This document shows, piece after piece, positions 1 to 9,999 of a stretch of DNA of 64,000 bases. Origin of the DNA: Gluconacetobacter johannae (GTDB taxonomy: Bacteria; Pseudomonadota; Alphaproteobacteria; Acetobacterales; Acetobacteraceae); the NCBI RefSeq assembly GCF_014174305.1, contig NZ_JABEQH010000008.1:1-64000 (forward strand), given 5' to 3'. The notes under the pieces were generated by a model. The model did no database searches. It saw only the letters and a list, made by a program, of their open reading frames with translations, and was not told the origin of the DNA. Numbering within the stretch: the stretch's first letter is position 1; each line of letters opens with the position of its first letter. Position numbers and translations under genes: made by a program.

Positions 1-1
1 C

Positions 2-139
2 CCCATGACCCTGCCCGACCGCTTCATCGACCACAACACCCAGGACGCCCAGTATCACGAGGCCGGACTCGACGCCGCCGCCATCGCCCATACCGCGCTT
101 CACGCCCTGGGGGTCGCCGCGTCCCAGCAGACGGCCTGA
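2..139 (+). CDS. dxs: 1-deoxy-D-xylulose-5-phosphate synthase, C-terminal end (partial)
   Basis: Only the last 45 or so codons are inside the window; the start lies upstream. The visible peptide carries LPDRFIDH and then an EAGLDA segment, which is the typical end of Dxs, the thiamine-diphosphate enzyme that condenses pyruvate and glyceraldehyde 3-phosphate in the first step of the non-mevalonate isoprenoid pathway. It is followed 31 bp later by a tlyA gene, a common dxs neighbour in alphaproteobacteria, and this supports the call. The short visible segment limits certainty; no catalytic motif is in view. Confidence 0.82.
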   Translation, partial: PMTLPDRFIDHNTQDAQYHEAGLDAAAIAHTALHALGVAASQQTA

Positions 140-170
140 TCCGGACGACAGGGACAGGGGGACCGGCGGG

Positions 171-911
171 ATGGCCAAGCGGCGCGTGGACCAGATGCTG
201 GTCGATCGGGGGCTGGTGGAGACACGCAGCCGCGCGCAGGCGCTGATCCTGGCCGGCGTGGTGTTTTCGGGCGAACAGCGCGTCGCGAAGGCCGGTGACC
301 AGTTGCCCGAGGACGCGCCGCTGACGCTGCGGGGGCAGGACCATCCCTGGGTGTCGCGCGGCGGGGTCAAGCTGGCCCACGCGCTGGAGCATTTCGGCCT
401 GTCGCCCGAGGGCGGCATATGCCTGGATGTCGGCGCATCGACCGGCGGCTTCACCGACGTTCTGCTGACCCACGGCGTGCGGAAAGTCTACGCGGTCGAT
501 GTCGGGCATGGACAACTGGCATGGAAGCTGCGGAGCGACCCGCGCGTGGTCGTGCTGGAAAAATGCAACGCCCGCACGCTGGACCACACGATCATCCCCG
601 ATCCGATCGACGTGCTGGTCTGTGACGCCAGCTTCATCGGCCTGCGTACCGTCCTGCCCGCCGGGCTGGACCTGTGCCGTCCGGGCGCCTGGGCCGTGGC
701 GCTCATCAAGCCGCAATTCGAGGCCGGACGGGCCGCCGTCGGCCCCAAGGGCGTGGTGCGCGACCCGGCCGTCCATGACGAGGTCTGCCAGACCGTTCGC
801 GCCTGGTGGGACGCCCTGCCCGGCTGGCAGGTCCTGGGCGTCGAACCCAGCCCGATCACCGGGCCGGAAGGAAACCGCGAGTTCCTCATCGCCGCCCGGC
901 GGAACGCCTGA
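171..911 (+). CDS. tlyA: TlyA family rRNA (cytidine-2'-O)-methyltransferase
   Basis: 246 residues. An N-terminal S4 RNA-binding domain (about residues 1-65, starting [15 protein letters not shown]) precedes an FtsJ-like Rossmann methyltransferase domain with the SAM-binding stretch [12 protein letters not shown] near residue 85. The family 2'-O-methylates cytidines in 16S and 23S rRNA; older annotations call it hemolysin A. A purine-rich stretch (AGGGGGACCGGCGGG) precedes the ATG. It follows dxs closely and is probably cotranscribed with it. Length and domain order are normal for the family. Confidence 0.93.
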   Translation: MAKRRVDQMLVDRGLVETRSRAQALILAGVVFSGEQRVAKAGDQLPEDAPLTLRGQDHPWVSRGGVKLAHALEHFGLSPEGGICLDVGASTGGFTDVLLTHGVRKVYAVDVGHGQLAWKLRSDPRVVVLEKCNARTLDHTIIPDPIDVLVCDASFIGLRTVLPAGLDLCRPGAWAVALIKPQFEAGRAAVGPKGVVRDPAVHDEVCQTVRAWWDALPGWQVLGVEPSPITGPEGNREFLIAARRNA

Positions 912-1015
912 CCCAAATCCCCGGCCCCACGGGCGCAGGTATTTCCCCTTTTGCCGCGCGAATGTGTTACGCAGCGCGGATTCAGCCATGCCCCCAACCG
1001 GATGATTATCTGTCC

Positions 1016-2233
1016 ATGACCGCCGCCTCCGCCCCCGCGACCCCGCACACCGCCGACACCGGTCTGGCCGCCGCCCTGACGGATGCGGAACGCCAGCGGA
1101 TCCTGGCGAAATCCGCGCTGTTCGCGCCACCTAGCGGCATGCTGCCCGATGGCAGGCGCGAACTGGTGGGCCTGTCGCGTGAGGAAATGACCCAGGCGCT
1201 TCTGGAAATCGGCGAAAAGCCGTTCCGGACCAAGCAGCTCTGGCACTGGATCTATCACCAGGGCGTCACCGATTTCGAGCGGATGAGCACGATCGCCCGC
1301 CCATTGCAGGCCAAGCTGGCCGAACGGTTCGTCATCGGCCGGCCCGAGGCCGCGACGGTGCAGACATCCACCGACGAGACGCGCAAATTCCTGTTCCGCT
1401 TCCGCGACGGGCAGGAAGCCGAGACCGTCTACATCCCCGACCGGCGCGAGGATCGCGGGGCGGTATGCATTTCCTCGCAGGTCGGCTGCACCCTGTCCTG
1501 CACCTTCTGCCATACCGGCACCCAGAAGCTGGTCCGCAACCTGGGCGCCGCCGAAATCGTCGGCCAGTTCATGGCGGCGCGCGACAGCTATGGCGAATGG
1601 CCCAGCCCCCGGGGCGAGACCCCGCGCCTGCTGTCGACCATCGTGCTGATGGGCATGGGCGAGCCGCTGTACAATTACGAAAACATCGCCAAGGCCATGA
1701 AAATCATCATGGATGGCGAGGGGATCGGCCTGTCGCGCCGGCGCATCACCCTGTCCACCTCGGGGGTGATCCCGATGATGGACCAGTGCGGCAGCGAACT
1801 GGGCATCAATCTGGCGATTTCGCTGCATGCGGTCCGCAACGACCTGCGCGACGAAATCGTGCCGCTGAACCGCAAATACCCGATCGAGGAGCTGATCGCG
1901 GCCTGCCGGCGCTATCCGGCCGCCAGCAACGCGCGGCGGATCACGTTCGAGTACATCATGCTGCGCGGCGTGAATGACAGCGAGGCCGAGGCCCGCGAAC
2001 TGGTGCGCCTGATCGCGGGGATTCCGGCCAAGGTCAACCTGATCCCGTTCAACCCCTGGCCGGGCAGCGCCTACAAGCCCTCGACGCGCGAGCAGTTGGC
2101 GAAATTCGCCCAGATCGTGATGGACGCGGGCTTCGCCTCGCCCATCCGCATGCCGCGCGGGCGCGACATCCTGGCGGCGTGTGGGCAGTTGCGTACCGAA
2201 AGCCAGCGCGAACGCCGCACCCAGCCGGCCTGA
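1016..2233 (+). CDS. rlmN: 23S rRNA (adenine2503-C2)-methyltransferase RlmN
   Basis: 405 residues from the ATG at 1016. This radical-SAM enzyme makes m2A2503 in 23S rRNA and m2A37 in some tRNAs. The radical-SAM CxxxCxxC motif is C158, C162 and C165 (GCTLSCTFC); the GMGEPLYN glycine motif follows, and C389 in LAACGQL is the cysteine that is methylated in the mechanism. The frame is open to 806, but the upstream residues do not look like RlmN and overlap tlyA, so 1016 is preferred. It lies 104 bp after tlyA. Confidence 0.95.
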   Translation: MTAASAPATPHTADTGLAAALTDAERQRILAKSALFAPPSGMLPDGRRELVGLSREEMTQALLEIGEKPFRTKQLWHWIYHQGVTDFERMSTIARPLQAKLAERFVIGRPEAATVQTSTDETRKFLFRFRDGQEAETVYIPDRREDRGAVCISSQVGCTLSCTFCHTGTQKLVRNLGAAEIVGQFMAARDSYGEWPSPRGETPRLLSTIVLMGMGEPLYNYENIAKAMKIIMDGEGIGLSRRRITLSTSGVIPMMDQCGSELGINLAISLHAVRNDLRDEIVPLNRKYPIEELIAACRRYPAASNARRITFEYIMLRGVNDSEAEARELVRLIAGIPAKVNLIPFNPWPGSAYKPSTREQLAKFAQIVMDAGFASPIRMPRGRDILAACGQLRTESQRERRTQPA

Positions 2234-2360
2234 CCCGAACGGGGTGCGCCTGAAATATAGGCGCACCCGCTGGCACCGCCCGCCATCCAATGCTAGGACG
2301 CGGGAACCCTACAGGCGGGCCCGCCCGCGCTTCAGCTTCGACGACAGGAGACCTTTTCCC

Positions 2361-3590
2361 ATGGCCGCAAAGGACGTCAAGAAGGTCGTGCTCGCCTATT
2401 CAGGCGGTCTCGACACGTCCGTGATCCTGCGCTGGTTGCAGACCAGCTACGGGTGCGAGGTCGTGACCTTCACGGCCGACCTGGGACAGGGAGAGGAACT
2501 GGAGCCCGCCCGCAAGAAGGCCGAGATGTTCGGCGTGAAGGAAATCTTCGTCGAAGACCTGCGCGAGACCTTCGTGAAGGACTTCGTCTTCCCGATGTTC
2601 CGCGCGAACACGCTGTATGAAGGCCAGTACCTGCTGGGCACCTCCATCGCCCGCCCGCTGATCGCCCAGCGCCAGATCGAGATCGCCGAGGCGGTCGGCG
2701 CGGACGCCGTCGCCCACGGGGCCACCGGCAAGGGCAACGACCAAGTCCGCTTCGAACTGGCCTATTACGCGCTGAAGCCCGACGTCACCGTCATCTCGCC
2801 CTGGCGCGAATGGGACCTGACCTCGCGCACGCGCCTGCTGGCCTTTGCCGAGGAACATCAGATCCCCATCGCCAAGGACAAGCGCGGCGAGGCCCCGTTC
2901 TCGGTCGATGCCAACCTGCTGCATTCGTCGTCCGAAGGAAAACTGCTGGAAGACCCGGCGGTGGCGCCCGATGAGATCGTGTTCCAGCGCACGATCTCGC
3001 CTGAAAACGCCCCGGACGTCGCGACCGAGATCGCGATCGACTTCGTTTCGGGCGATCCGGTGGCGCTGAACGGCGTGACCCTGTCGCCCGCGACCCTGCT
3101 GACCCGCCTGAACGAACTGGGCCGGGCGAACGGGATCGGACGGCTGGACCTGGTGGAAAACCGCTTCGTGGGCATGAAGTCGCGCGGCATCTACGAAACG
3201 CCCGGCGGCACCATCCTGCTGGCCGCCCATCGCAGCATGGAGACCATCACCCTAGATCGCGAGGCCGGCCACCTGAAGGACAGCCTGATGCCCCGCTATG
3301 CGGAGTTGATCTATAACGGGTTCTGGTTCTCGCCCGAGCGCCGGATGCTGCAGGCCCTGATCGACGAGAGCCAGCATTCGGTGACCGGTCGCGTGCGCCT
3401 GAAGCTGTACAAGGGCAACGTCATCTGCGTCGGGCGTGAAAGCCCGAACAGCCTGTACGACACGCGCGTGGTCACCTTCGAGGATGACGAAGGCGCCTAT
3501 AACCAGGCCGATGCCCAGGGCTTCATCAAGCTGAACGCGCTGCGGCTGCGGCTCGGCGCGCAGATCGGGCGGCGCGGCGGCGCGCTGTGA
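2361..3590 (+). CDS. argG: argininosuccinate synthase
   Basis: 409 residues. ATP-dependent condensation of citrulline and aspartate, the penultimate step of arginine synthesis, in the cytosol. The N-terminal PP-loop [10 protein letters not shown] (about residues 12-21) binds ATP pyrophosphate, and sequence similarity to ArgG runs the whole length (for example [13 protein letters not shown] and [10 protein letters not shown]). The ATG at 2361 has ACAGGAGA about 10 nt upstream; the frame is open further upstream to 2181, but that part is not ArgG-like. No other arginine gene is in the window. Confidence 0.97.
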   Translation: MAAKDVKKVVLAYSGGLDTSVILRWLQTSYGCEVVTFTADLGQGEELEPARKKAEMFGVKEIFVEDLRETFVKDFVFPMFRANTLYEGQYLLGTSIARPLIAQRQIEIAEAVGADAVAHGATGKGNDQVRFELAYYALKPDVTVISPWREWDLTSRTRLLAFAEEHQIPIAKDKRGEAPFSVDANLLHSSSEGKLLEDPAVAPDEIVFQRTISPENAPDVATEIAIDFVSGDPVALNGVTLSPATLLTRLNELGRANGIGRLDLVENRFVGMKSRGIYETPGGTILLAAHRSMETITLDREAGHLKDSLMPRYAELIYNGFWFSPERRMLQALIDESQHSVTGRVRLKLYKGNVICVGRESPNSLYDTRVVTFEDDEGAYNQADAQGFIKLNALRLRLGAQIGRRGGAL

Positions 3591-3639
3591 CCGTGGCGCA
3601 CCCGCGTCCCCTTTTCCGCCACTCTTCGATCGAGGTGTC

Positions 3640-4140
3640 ATGAAACGTCTGTCCCGCTTCATTCCCCTCCTTGTCGCGTCCGCGCTGGCCCTGCCGATGG
3701 TGGCCTGCAGCCAGAGAGCCGGCACGGGCGATGACGAACCGGACCTGACGCCGGCGCAGTTCATGGCGAAGATGCGCGCCCAGCCGGGGGTCAAGTCCCT
3801 GCCGGACGGTCTGGCCTACAAGATTCTGGAATCCGGCCCCAAGGACGGCCAGAGTCCTTCGCCGGGCGACACGATGATGGTCATCTACGAAGGCCGCCTG
3901 CCGGATGGCGGCATTTTCGACAGTTCGGACCAGCATGGCCACGGCGCCTACATGCAGATGCCGCTCGATGGCGTCATCAAGGGATGGATGGAAGCCCTGC
4001 CGATGATGCACGTCGGGGACACCTGGATGCTCTATGTCCCGCCCGAACTGGGATATGGCCATCGCTCGATGGGCATCATTCCGTCGGACAGCCCGCTGGT
4101 CTTCAAGATCCAGCTTCTGGGCGTGTCCAAAAGCCAGTAA
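3640..4140 (+). CDS. FKBP-type peptidyl-prolyl isomerase lipoprotein
   Basis: 166 residues. A hydrophobic signal ends in the lipobox-like MVAC with C23 as probable lipidation site, so the protein is likely an envelope lipoprotein. The C-terminal 90 residues form an FKBP domain (GDTMMVIYEGRLPDGGIFDSS, then GVIKGWMEALPMMHVGD and YVPPELGYG), which speeds proline isomerisation during folding of exported proteins; the arrangement resembles Mip/FkpA but with a short N-terminal part. It starts 49 bp after argG and ends at a strong hairpin. Specific clients are unknown. Confidence 0.88.
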   Translation: MKRLSRFIPLLVASALALPMVACSQRAGTGDDEPDLTPAQFMAKMRAQPGVKSLPDGLAYKILESGPKDGQSPSPGDTMMVIYEGRLPDGGIFDSSDQHGHGAYMQMPLDGVIKGWMEALPMMHVGDTWMLYVPPELGYGHRSMGIIPSDSPLVFKIQLLGVSKSQ

Positions 4141-4153
4141 CTGCGGCGTTCGG

Positions 4154-4185
4154 ACCGTGCGATGGGATAGGTCCCATCGCACGGT
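4154..4185. terminator. perfect 14-bp hairpin between convergent genes
   Basis: The arm at 4154-4167 (ACCGTGCGATGGGA) is exactly complementary to 4172-4185 with a 4-nt loop TAGG. It sits between the stops of the FKBP gene (plus) and the Cys-rich gene (minus). There is no long T run on either strand, so it may slow polymerase or protect 3' ends rather than act as a classical intrinsic terminator. Confidence 0.65.
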
Positions 4186-4190
4186 TCGTC

Positions 4191-4493
4191 CTATCTTCCT
4201 GTCTTGCCCGTCCTGTGTCCGCCTTTGCCGAACATGGCCCGGCAGCGGGGCGAGAGCTTGTCGATTTTCTTCTCCATGCAGGCCTGCACCTTGCGCTCGT
4301 TCGGAATGGCGAAAGCGCACAGCTTGACCGCGTCGCCACGGCACGCGGCGGACTGTTGGTCGCGCGTGGGGGCCGCCCCGCGTGCTGGCAGCATGTAGAG
4401 GCCCAGGGCGGCCAGCACCGCGACGGACCATGAAACGGGCGATAAAATGCGGCGCACCGAAATCTCCCTCATCTTCGGCATCAGGACTGCCAT
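4191..4493 (-). CDS. small exported cysteine-containing protein
   Basis: 100 residues from the ATG at 4491-4493 (in-frame ATGs at 4481 and 4472 are alternatives). A hydrophobic stretch ending PARGAA looks like a signal peptide. The mature part holds four cysteines in the pattern AACRGDAVKLCA...VQACMEKK...LSPRCRAMF, which resembles the short Cys-rich repeat (Cys_rich_FGFR type) common in small exported proteins of alphaproteobacteria. The ending is basic. Function is unknown. It is convergent with the FKBP gene and divergent from trpS. Confidence 0.72.
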   Translation of the reverse strand: MAVLMPKMREISVRRILSPVSWSVAVLAALGLYMLPARGAAPTRDQQSAACRGDAVKLCAFAIPNERKVQACMEKKIDKLSPRCRAMFGKGGHRTGKTGR

Positions 4494-4589
4494 GATATAA
4501 CGTCGTCTGCGACCAGCCGTTTCCCGCATCGCTCCGCCAGCCGCCTTGACCCTTGACCGATTGGGGGCGGACGACCGAAAAGAACGCTC

Positions 4590-5585
4590 ATGCAACGCAT
4601 ATTTTCCGGCATCCAGCCGACCGGTATCCCGCAACTGGGCAACTATCTCGGCGCGATCCGCAACTGGGTCGCCCTGCAACGCGACCACGAGTGCATTTTC
4701 TGCCTGGTGGACCTGCACGCGATCACGGTGTGGCAAGACCCGGCCGCCCTGCGCCAGCAGACGCTGGCCCAGACCGCCGTCCTTCTGGCGTCCGGGATCG
4801 ACCCGCAGGCCCATATCCTGTTCAACCAGTCCGCCGTGTCGGCGCATGCCCGGCTGGGATGGATCTTCAACTGCGTGTCGCGCCTCGGCTGGCTGAACCG
4901 GATGACGCAGTTCAAGGACAAGGCCGGCAAGGACCGCGAAAACCATTCCGCCGGCCTGTACGTCTATCCCAACCTGATGGCGGCCGACATCCTGGCCTAC
5001 AAGGCGACACGGGTACCGGTAGGCGACGACCAGCGCCAGCACCTGGAACTGGCCAACGACATCGCGCAGAAATTCAACCACGATTACGGCGTGGAGTTCT
5101 TTCCGGCGATCGAAGCCCTGATCCCGCCCGGCGCGGCCCGGGTCATGAGCCTGCGCGACGGCACGAAGAAGATGTCCAAATCCGACCCGTCGGCCCAGAG
5201 CCGGATCGAGATGACGGACGACGCCGACACCATCGCGCTCAAGATCCGGCGCGCGAAGACCGACCCCGAGCCCCTGCCCACCGACCCGGCCGAGCTGGCG
5301 GCGCGGCCCGAAGCCCGCAATCTGGTTGAAATCTATGCCGTGATGGCAAACATGACGGTCGCGGACGTCCTGGCGCGCCATGGCGGCGAAGGGTTCGGCC
5401 CCTTCAAGTCGGCGCTGGCCGATGTCCTGATCGCGGCGGTCGGGCCGATCGCCGCCGAAACCCGGCGGCTGCTGGACGACCCGGCGCATCTGCAGGCCGT
5501 GCTGCGCGACGGCGCCGCCCGCGCCCAGGCCATCGCGGAACCGGTGGTCAGCGAGGTCGAGCGCCTCGTCGGCTTCCTGAAGTAG
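4590..5585 (+). CDS. trpS: tryptophan--tRNA ligase
   Basis: 331 residues, the usual bacterial TrpRS length. A class I aminoacyl-tRNA synthetase: the HIGH-equivalent is QLGN in [12 protein letters not shown] (residues 10-21) and the KMSKS loop is exact at residues 194-198. It charges tRNA-Trp in the cytosol. The yjbQ gene starts 4 nt after its stop, so the two are probably cotranscribed. The frame is clean throughout and the start follows family alignments ([12 protein letters not shown]). Confidence 0.97.
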   Translation: MQRIFSGIQPTGIPQLGNYLGAIRNWVALQRDHECIFCLVDLHAITVWQDPAALRQQTLAQTAVLLASGIDPQAHILFNQSAVSAHARLGWIFNCVSRLGWLNRMTQFKDKAGKDRENHSAGLYVYPNLMAADILAYKATRVPVGDDQRQHLELANDIAQKFNHDYGVEFFPAIEALIPPGAARVMSLRDGTKKMSKSDPSAQSRIEMTDDADTIALKIRRAKTDPEPLPTDPAELAARPEARNLVEIYAVMANMTVADVLARHGGEGFGPFKSALADVLIAAVGPIAAETRRLLDDPAHLQAVLRDGAARAQAIAEPVVSEVERLVGFLK

Positions 5586-5589
5586 GACC

Positions 5590-6015
5590 ATGCCCATGCG
5601 CCAGGCCATGCACCGTCTGAGGATCGCCACGCATGGCAAGGGGCTGGTGCCCTTCACCCACGATGTGCTGGCCTGGGTGGCCTCCACCAGGATCAAGATG
5701 GGTGTGCTGACCCTGTGGTGCCGGCATACCTCGGCATCCCTGACCGTTCAGGAAAATGCCGACCCGACGGTGCTGGAGGACATCAAGCGCTATTTCGAGG
5801 CGCTGGTGCCCGAGGCGCACGGACGCTACATCCACGACGACGAAGGGCCGGACGACATGCCCGCCCATCTTCGGACCATGCTGACCCAGACCCAGCTTTC
5901 GATTCCCGTTGCCGACGGACGGCCCGTTCTGGGGACGTGGCAGGGCCTGTACCTGTTCGAACACCGGCGTCACCCCCACCAGCGGGACATCGTCCTGCAC
6001 CTGATCGGCGAATAA
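5590..6015 (+). CDS. YjbQ family protein (UPF0047)
   Basis: 141 residues spanning the whole YjbQ/UPF0047 fold, with the hallmark WCRHTSASLTVQENADP (about residues 44-60), IHDDEGPDDMPAH and GTWQGLYLFEHR near the end. The histidines and acidic residues of these motifs line the putative active site. Members have been reported to have weak thiamine-phosphate synthase activity, but the physiological role is not settled. An ATG six bases further in (5596) is an alternative start. It is coupled to trpS by a 4-nt gap. Confidence 0.9.
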   Translation: MPMRQAMHRLRIATHGKGLVPFTHDVLAWVASTRIKMGVLTLWCRHTSASLTVQENADPTVLEDIKRYFEALVPEAHGRYIHDDEGPDDMPAHLRTMLTQTQLSIPVADGRPVLGTWQGLYLFEHRRHPHQRDIVLHLIGE

Positions 6016-6022
6016 GGGTCTC

Positions 6023-6820
6023 CTATTGCGCGAGGCGCGGCCAGTCCGGGACCGTGAAGCGCGCGGGGCAGTTGTCCTGTGGTTCCGGCGACCTCATGAA
6101 CGATTCCGGCCGGGGAAAGGATGCGACGGCCCCGGTCCGGATGGTGAACCAGAGCTGGGTCAGGATGGTGCGGCCGTGATCGGTTTCGCAGTGGATCTGC
6201 AACGCCCGGTCGACATCGGTTCCGAACGTGCGCCGAAACACGTCCAGCAGCGCATCGTGGGTGATGTCCTGGCCGATATGCGCGCCCAAATACGCCGCCA
6301 GCGGCGAATCCGCGACCGTCGCCCGCATGGCCAGGGCGGTCCGGAAGAAGGATTCGGCCGGCATCCCGAAACACTGCACATGCTTGCGGTATTCGTGCGT
6401 CACCAGATCGTCGTGCAGATGCGCCACGGCCTCGCCCAACGCGCGGCGTGTGCCGTCGGTGAGCACGATCGGCGCATTCCTGTCCTGGCCGGGATAGATG
6501 TCGCACCCGGCGGCCCACCATTGCGGCGGGGTCACGCCCTGCTCGATCAGCTTCCGGGGGCGCGACGCCCATAGCCCGTGCAGGCCGATCAGCGGCGCCT
6601 TCGGCTGGTCGGCCAGGCAGCCGGGTCCGCTGGCGCAAAAGCCCGGCTGCCATGTCAGGGCCAGCGTATAATGGCCGAAGTCGCCATGCGCGGACGGCTG
6701 CAATGCCGGCAGGCCACGGGTGGCCTCGGGCAGCGGGGACGGAACGGGTCGGGGCGCGCAGGCGGCAAGGCCCAGCGTCAGCACCGCCGCCAAGGCCACC
6801 CCGGTCACATGTCGGAACAT
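6023..6820 (-). CDS. ribonuclease T2 family lipoprotein
   Basis: 265 residues. A signal peptide ends in LAAC with C21 as likely lipid site, or a cleavage near it, so the product is periplasmic or membrane-anchored. RNase T2 active-site segments are present: CAS I as GLHGLWAS (H81) and CAS II as THEYRKH (H142, E143, K146, H147). The enzyme would cleave single-stranded RNA through 2',3'-cyclic intermediates. It begins 5 nt after the S-formylglutathione hydrolase stop, making it the last gene of the adhC operon, an unexpected partner for formaldehyde detoxification. Confidence 0.88.
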   Translation of the reverse strand: MFRHVTGVALAAVLTLGLAACAPRPVPSPLPEATRGLPALQPSAHGDFGHYTLALTWQPGFCASGPGCLADQPKAPLIGLHGLWASRPRKLIEQGVTPPQWWAAGCDIYPGQDRNAPIVLTDGTRRALGEAVAHLHDDLVTHEYRKHVQCFGMPAESFFRTALAMRATVADSPLAAYLGAHIGQDITHDALLDVFRRTFGTDVDRALQIHCETDHGRTILTQLWFTIRTGAVASFPRPESFMRSPEPQDNCPARFTVPDWPRLAQ

Positions 6821-6825
6821 CGCCC

Positions 6826-7674
6826 CTAACCCCTGAGGATCGCGGCGTGGTGGGTCAGGTGGTCCTGGATGAAGGACTGGATGAACCAGTACGAATGGTC
6901 GTAGCCGGGATGGCGTCGTAAAATCAGCCCCTGCCCCGCCGCCTTCGCCGCCTCGTCCAGATACCAGGGCTGCAACTGCTCGGCCAGGAACTGGTCCGCG
7001 TCCCCCTGATCGACCAGGATGGTCGTCGGATGGCGATGTCCGGCCCGTAGCAGCAGGGTCGCGTCCTGCGCCGCCCAGCTTGCCCGGTCCGGCCCCAGAT
7101 AGCCGGAAAACGCCTTTTCGCCCCAGGGCACGGCGGCCGGATGGACGATCGGAGCGAAGGCCGAGACCGACTTCCAGCGATCCGGCGCGCGTAGCGCGTG
7201 GACCAGCGCCCCGTGCCCGCCCATCGAGTGACCCATGATCCCGCGTCGGGTCCCGTCCAGGGGAAAATGGGCCTCGGTCAGGGCAGGCAGTTCCGTGCCG
7301 ATATAAGACCCCATGCGGTAATGGGTGTTCCAGGGGGCCTGGGTGGCGTCCAGGTAGAAGCCGGCGCCACTGCCGAAATCGTAGGAGTCGTCCTCGCCCG
7401 CGATGCCCGCGCCCCTCGGCGAGGTGTCGGTGGCGACCAGCGCAATGCCGAATTCCGCGGCGAATCGGATGGCGTTCGCCTTTATCAGGAACGTCTCCTC
7501 GGTGCAGGTCAGGCCCGCCAGGACATGGACCACCGGCACGCGCGCCGCATCCGACGCCCCGTCGGGCAGGAAGACGGCAAAGCGCGCTTCCAGCCCCAGG
7601 GACGCCGACATGTGGCTGTAAAAACCCACCCTGCCGCCGCAGCACGCATGTTCGGATCGCGTGGTGATGCTCAT
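6826..7674 (-). CDS. fghA: S-formylglutathione hydrolase
   Basis: 282 residues from the ATG at 7672-7674, 4 nt after the adhC stop; the frame is open to 7713 but that would overlap adhC. An alpha/beta-hydrolase of the esterase D type: the nucleophile is S150 in GHSMGG, the acid is in the VDQGDADQF stretch and the histidine is H260 in YDHSYWF. It hydrolyses S-formylglutathione to formate and glutathione, the second step of glutathione-dependent formaldehyde oxidation. The substrate comes from the enzyme encoded by the preceding gene. Confidence 0.95.
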   Translation of the reverse strand: MSITTRSEHACCGGRVGFYSHMSASLGLEARFAVFLPDGASDAARVPVVHVLAGLTCTEETFLIKANAIRFAAEFGIALVATDTSPRGAGIAGEDDSYDFGSGAGFYLDATQAPWNTHYRMGSYIGTELPALTEAHFPLDGTRRGIMGHSMGGHGALVHALRAPDRWKSVSAFAPIVHPAAVPWGEKAFSGYLGPDRASWAAQDATLLLRAGHRHPTTILVDQGDADQFLAEQLQPWYLDEAAKAAGQGLILRRHPGYDHSYWFIQSFIQDHLTHHAAILRG

Positions 7675-7678
7675 CGGC

Positions 7679-8794
7679 TCAGAACTCGACGACGGTGCGG
7701 ATGCTTTCGCCACGGGTCATCAGGTCGAAGCCTTCGTTGATCTTCTCCAGCGGCAGCTTATGGGTAATCAGGCTGTCGATGTCGATCTTGCCGTCCATGT
7801 ACCAATCGACGATCTTCGGCACGTCGGTCCGCCCGCGCGCGCCGCCGAAGGCCGAACCGATCCAGCGCCGCCCGGTGACCAGCTGGAACGGGCGGGTGCT
7901 GATTTCCTGACCCGCGCCGGCCACCCCGATGATGGTCGAGACCCCCCAGCCCCGATGCGAGCATTCCAGCGCCTGGCGCATCAGCGTGGGGTTGCCCACG
8001 CATTCGAACGAATAATCCGCGCCGCCGCCCGTCAACTCCACCAGATGGCCCACGACGTCGCCGTCCGGCCCCAGGTCCTTGGGGTTGACGAAATGGGTCA
8101 TGCCGAACTTGCGCGCCATCTCCTCGCGCGCCGGATTGATGTCGACGCCGACGATCATGTCGGCCCCCACCATCCGCGCGCCCTGGATGACGTTCAGCCC
8201 GATACCGCCCAGGCCGAACACCACCACGGTCGATCCGGTCTCGACCTTCGCGGTGAACAGCACGGCGCCGATGCCCGTCGTCACCCCGCAGCCGATATAG
8301 CAGACCTTGTCGAACGGCGCGTCGGGGCGGATCTTGGCCAGGGCGATCTCCGGCAGGACCGTGTAGTTCGCGAACGTCGAACAGCCCATGTAATGGTGGA
8401 TCGGCCGCCCCTTGTAGGAAAAGCGCGACGTGCCGTCGGGCATCAGCCCGCGGCCCTGCGTCGCGCGGATCGAGGTGCACAGGTTCGTCTTGCGCGACAG
8501 GCAGGACTTACACTCCCGGCATTCCGGCGTGTACAGCGGAATCACATGATCGCCGGGCTTGAGGTGGGTCACCCCCGGCCCGACCTCGACCACCACGCCC
8601 GCGCCCTCATGACCCAGGATGGCGGGGAACAGCCCTTCCGGGTCCGCGCCCGACAGCGTGTATTTATCGGTGTGGCACAGGCCCGTCGCCTTCACTTCGA
8701 CCAGGACCTCGCCCGCGCGCGGCCCATCAAGCTGGACCGTTTCGATCTCCAGCGGACGTCCCGCCTCGAATGCCACTGCCGCTCTTACGTCCAT
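7679..8794 (-). CDS. adhC: S-(hydroxymethyl)glutathione dehydrogenase (class III alcohol dehydrogenase)
   Basis: 371 residues. A zinc-dependent, NAD-using medium-chain dehydrogenase. Catalytic zinc ligands are C40, H62 and C169; structural zinc ligands are C92, C95, C98 and C106; the NAD-binding glycine motif is GLGGIG (194-199). It oxidises the formaldehyde-glutathione adduct and also fits the family role of S-nitrosoglutathione reduction. First gene of the adhC-fghA-RNase T2 operon. Formaldehyde removal would also serve the amine dehydrogenase at 55 kb if that enzyme accepts methylamine, though that link is inference. Confidence 0.96.
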   Translation of the reverse strand: MDVRAAVAFEAGRPLEIETVQLDGPRAGEVLVEVKATGLCHTDKYTLSGADPEGLFPAILGHEGAGVVVEVGPGVTHLKPGDHVIPLYTPECRECKSCLSRKTNLCTSIRATQGRGLMPDGTSRFSYKGRPIHHYMGCSTFANYTVLPEIALAKIRPDAPFDKVCYIGCGVTTGIGAVLFTAKVETGSTVVVFGLGGIGLNVIQGARMVGADMIVGVDINPAREEMARKFGMTHFVNPKDLGPDGDVVGHLVELTGGGADYSFECVGNPTLMRQALECSHRGWGVSTIIGVAGAGQEISTRPFQLVTGRRWIGSAFGGARGRTDVPKIVDWYMDGKIDIDSLITHKLPLEKINEGFDLMTRGESIRTVVEF

Positions 8795-9051
8795 GCCCGT
8801 GCCCCGCGTCCGTCAGGTTAGAAATCGTGTACGAAATAAAGACGCGCGTTGCCGGGGCGGTCAATGTCCGCCCGCGCATTATGGTCGCGCGGTTGCATCC
8901 GTCCCGAATACTTTCCTGATTGCGACAGAAAATGTCGGCATCGTCACAAATTTCATCATGAATGCCGGGGCATTGTCTTTCCTTTGGCACCGTGCGAGCC
9001 ACTATGCCTGCACGGCATGCCTGTCCGGACCAGGAGGAGGAGAATCATACG

Positions 9052-9927
9052 ATGATCGTCGACCGGAAGATCGGCCTGTTCATCCTTATGCGGGAAAGCC
9101 TGCTGTCGCTGACGCTGCTATGCGCGTGGGACGTCTTCGTCGTCGTCATGTTCCAGATCTTCCACCAGGACTGGATGGAGCAGCCCAGCCTTCCCGTCTC
9201 GCTGATCGGCTCTGCCCTGGTGCTGTTCATGAGCGTGCGGAACAGCACCGCCTACAACCGCTGGTGGGAGGCGCGGACCCTGTGGGGCGCGATCACCAAC
9301 AATTGCCGGTCGTTCGGGCGGCAGGCCGGCACGCTGCTGGGCGGACGGCCGGACCTGGCGCGCGCCATGGCCGCCTACCCCTACGCGCTGCGCGGCGCGC
9401 TGGGCCGGTGGGACGCCTCGGCCGACGTGAACCGCCTGCTGCCGCCGGCGATGAAGGACGCGATTTCCGGCTGGTCGAACCAGCCGAACGCCATCCTCTA
9501 CCAGATCGGGCGCGAGGTGAACGCCGAGGTCGCGCGCCAGGGAATCGACGGCGCGGTGCATGGGCAGATCGACCGCATCCTGTCCGACCTGGCCAACGCG
9601 CAGGGCGGGCTGGAGCGGATACGCAATACGCCACTGGCCATCCAGTTCTCGTTGATCCCGCGGTTGGTCGCCAATGTCTTCTGCATCGTCCTGCCGCTGT
9701 CCATGGTCCAGACCCTGGGGTGGATCACGCCGCTGGGGTCATCCCTGGTGGGGCTTTTGTTCGTGGCGCTGGACAAGATCGGCAGCGACCTGCAGGAACC
9801 GTTCATCCACTCGCCTCACGCCATGCCGATGCTGACCATGGCGCGGACGATCGAGATCGACCTGCTGCAACCCGACCGACAGCCCGTCGAGGGGCCGATC
9901 GCCCCGGTGCGCGGGGTCCAATCCTGA
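9052..9927 (+). CDS. bestrophin family (UPF0187) ion channel
   Basis: 291 residues starting at the ATG preceded by a strong ribosome site (AGGAGGAGGAGA at 9032-9043). Several hydrophobic helices (about residues 20-40, 48-65 and 210-255) and the signatures SVRNSTAYNRWWEARTLWG and DKIGSDLQEPF are those of bacterial bestrophins, pentameric inner-membrane channels; bacterial members studied conduct cations or anions depending on the protein. The role here is unknown. It stands alone, with 257 bp of non-coding DNA between it and the divergent adhC. Confidence 0.93.
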   Translation: MIVDRKIGLFILMRESLLSLTLLCAWDVFVVVMFQIFHQDWMEQPSLPVSLIGSALVLFMSVRNSTAYNRWWEARTLWGAITNNCRSFGRQAGTLLGGRPDLARAMAAYPYALRGALGRWDASADVNRLLPPAMKDAISGWSNQPNAILYQIGREVNAEVARQGIDGAVHGQIDRILSDLANAQGGLERIRNTPLAIQFSLIPRLVANVFCIVLPLSMVQTLGWITPLGSSLVGLLFVALDKIGSDLQEPFIHSPHAMPMLTMARTIEIDLLQPDRQPVEGPIAPVRGVQS

Positions 9928-9999
9928 CCGCGGCGGCCGGCGCCGCCCGGTTTTCGAGGGATCAAGACAGAATATGAAAAATGTGGTAGACAATGCCCC

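Noticed and set aside
488-2290. 600-codon minus-strand frame opposite tlyA/rlmN
   Set aside because: No domain and biased composition; both plus-strand genes are certain.
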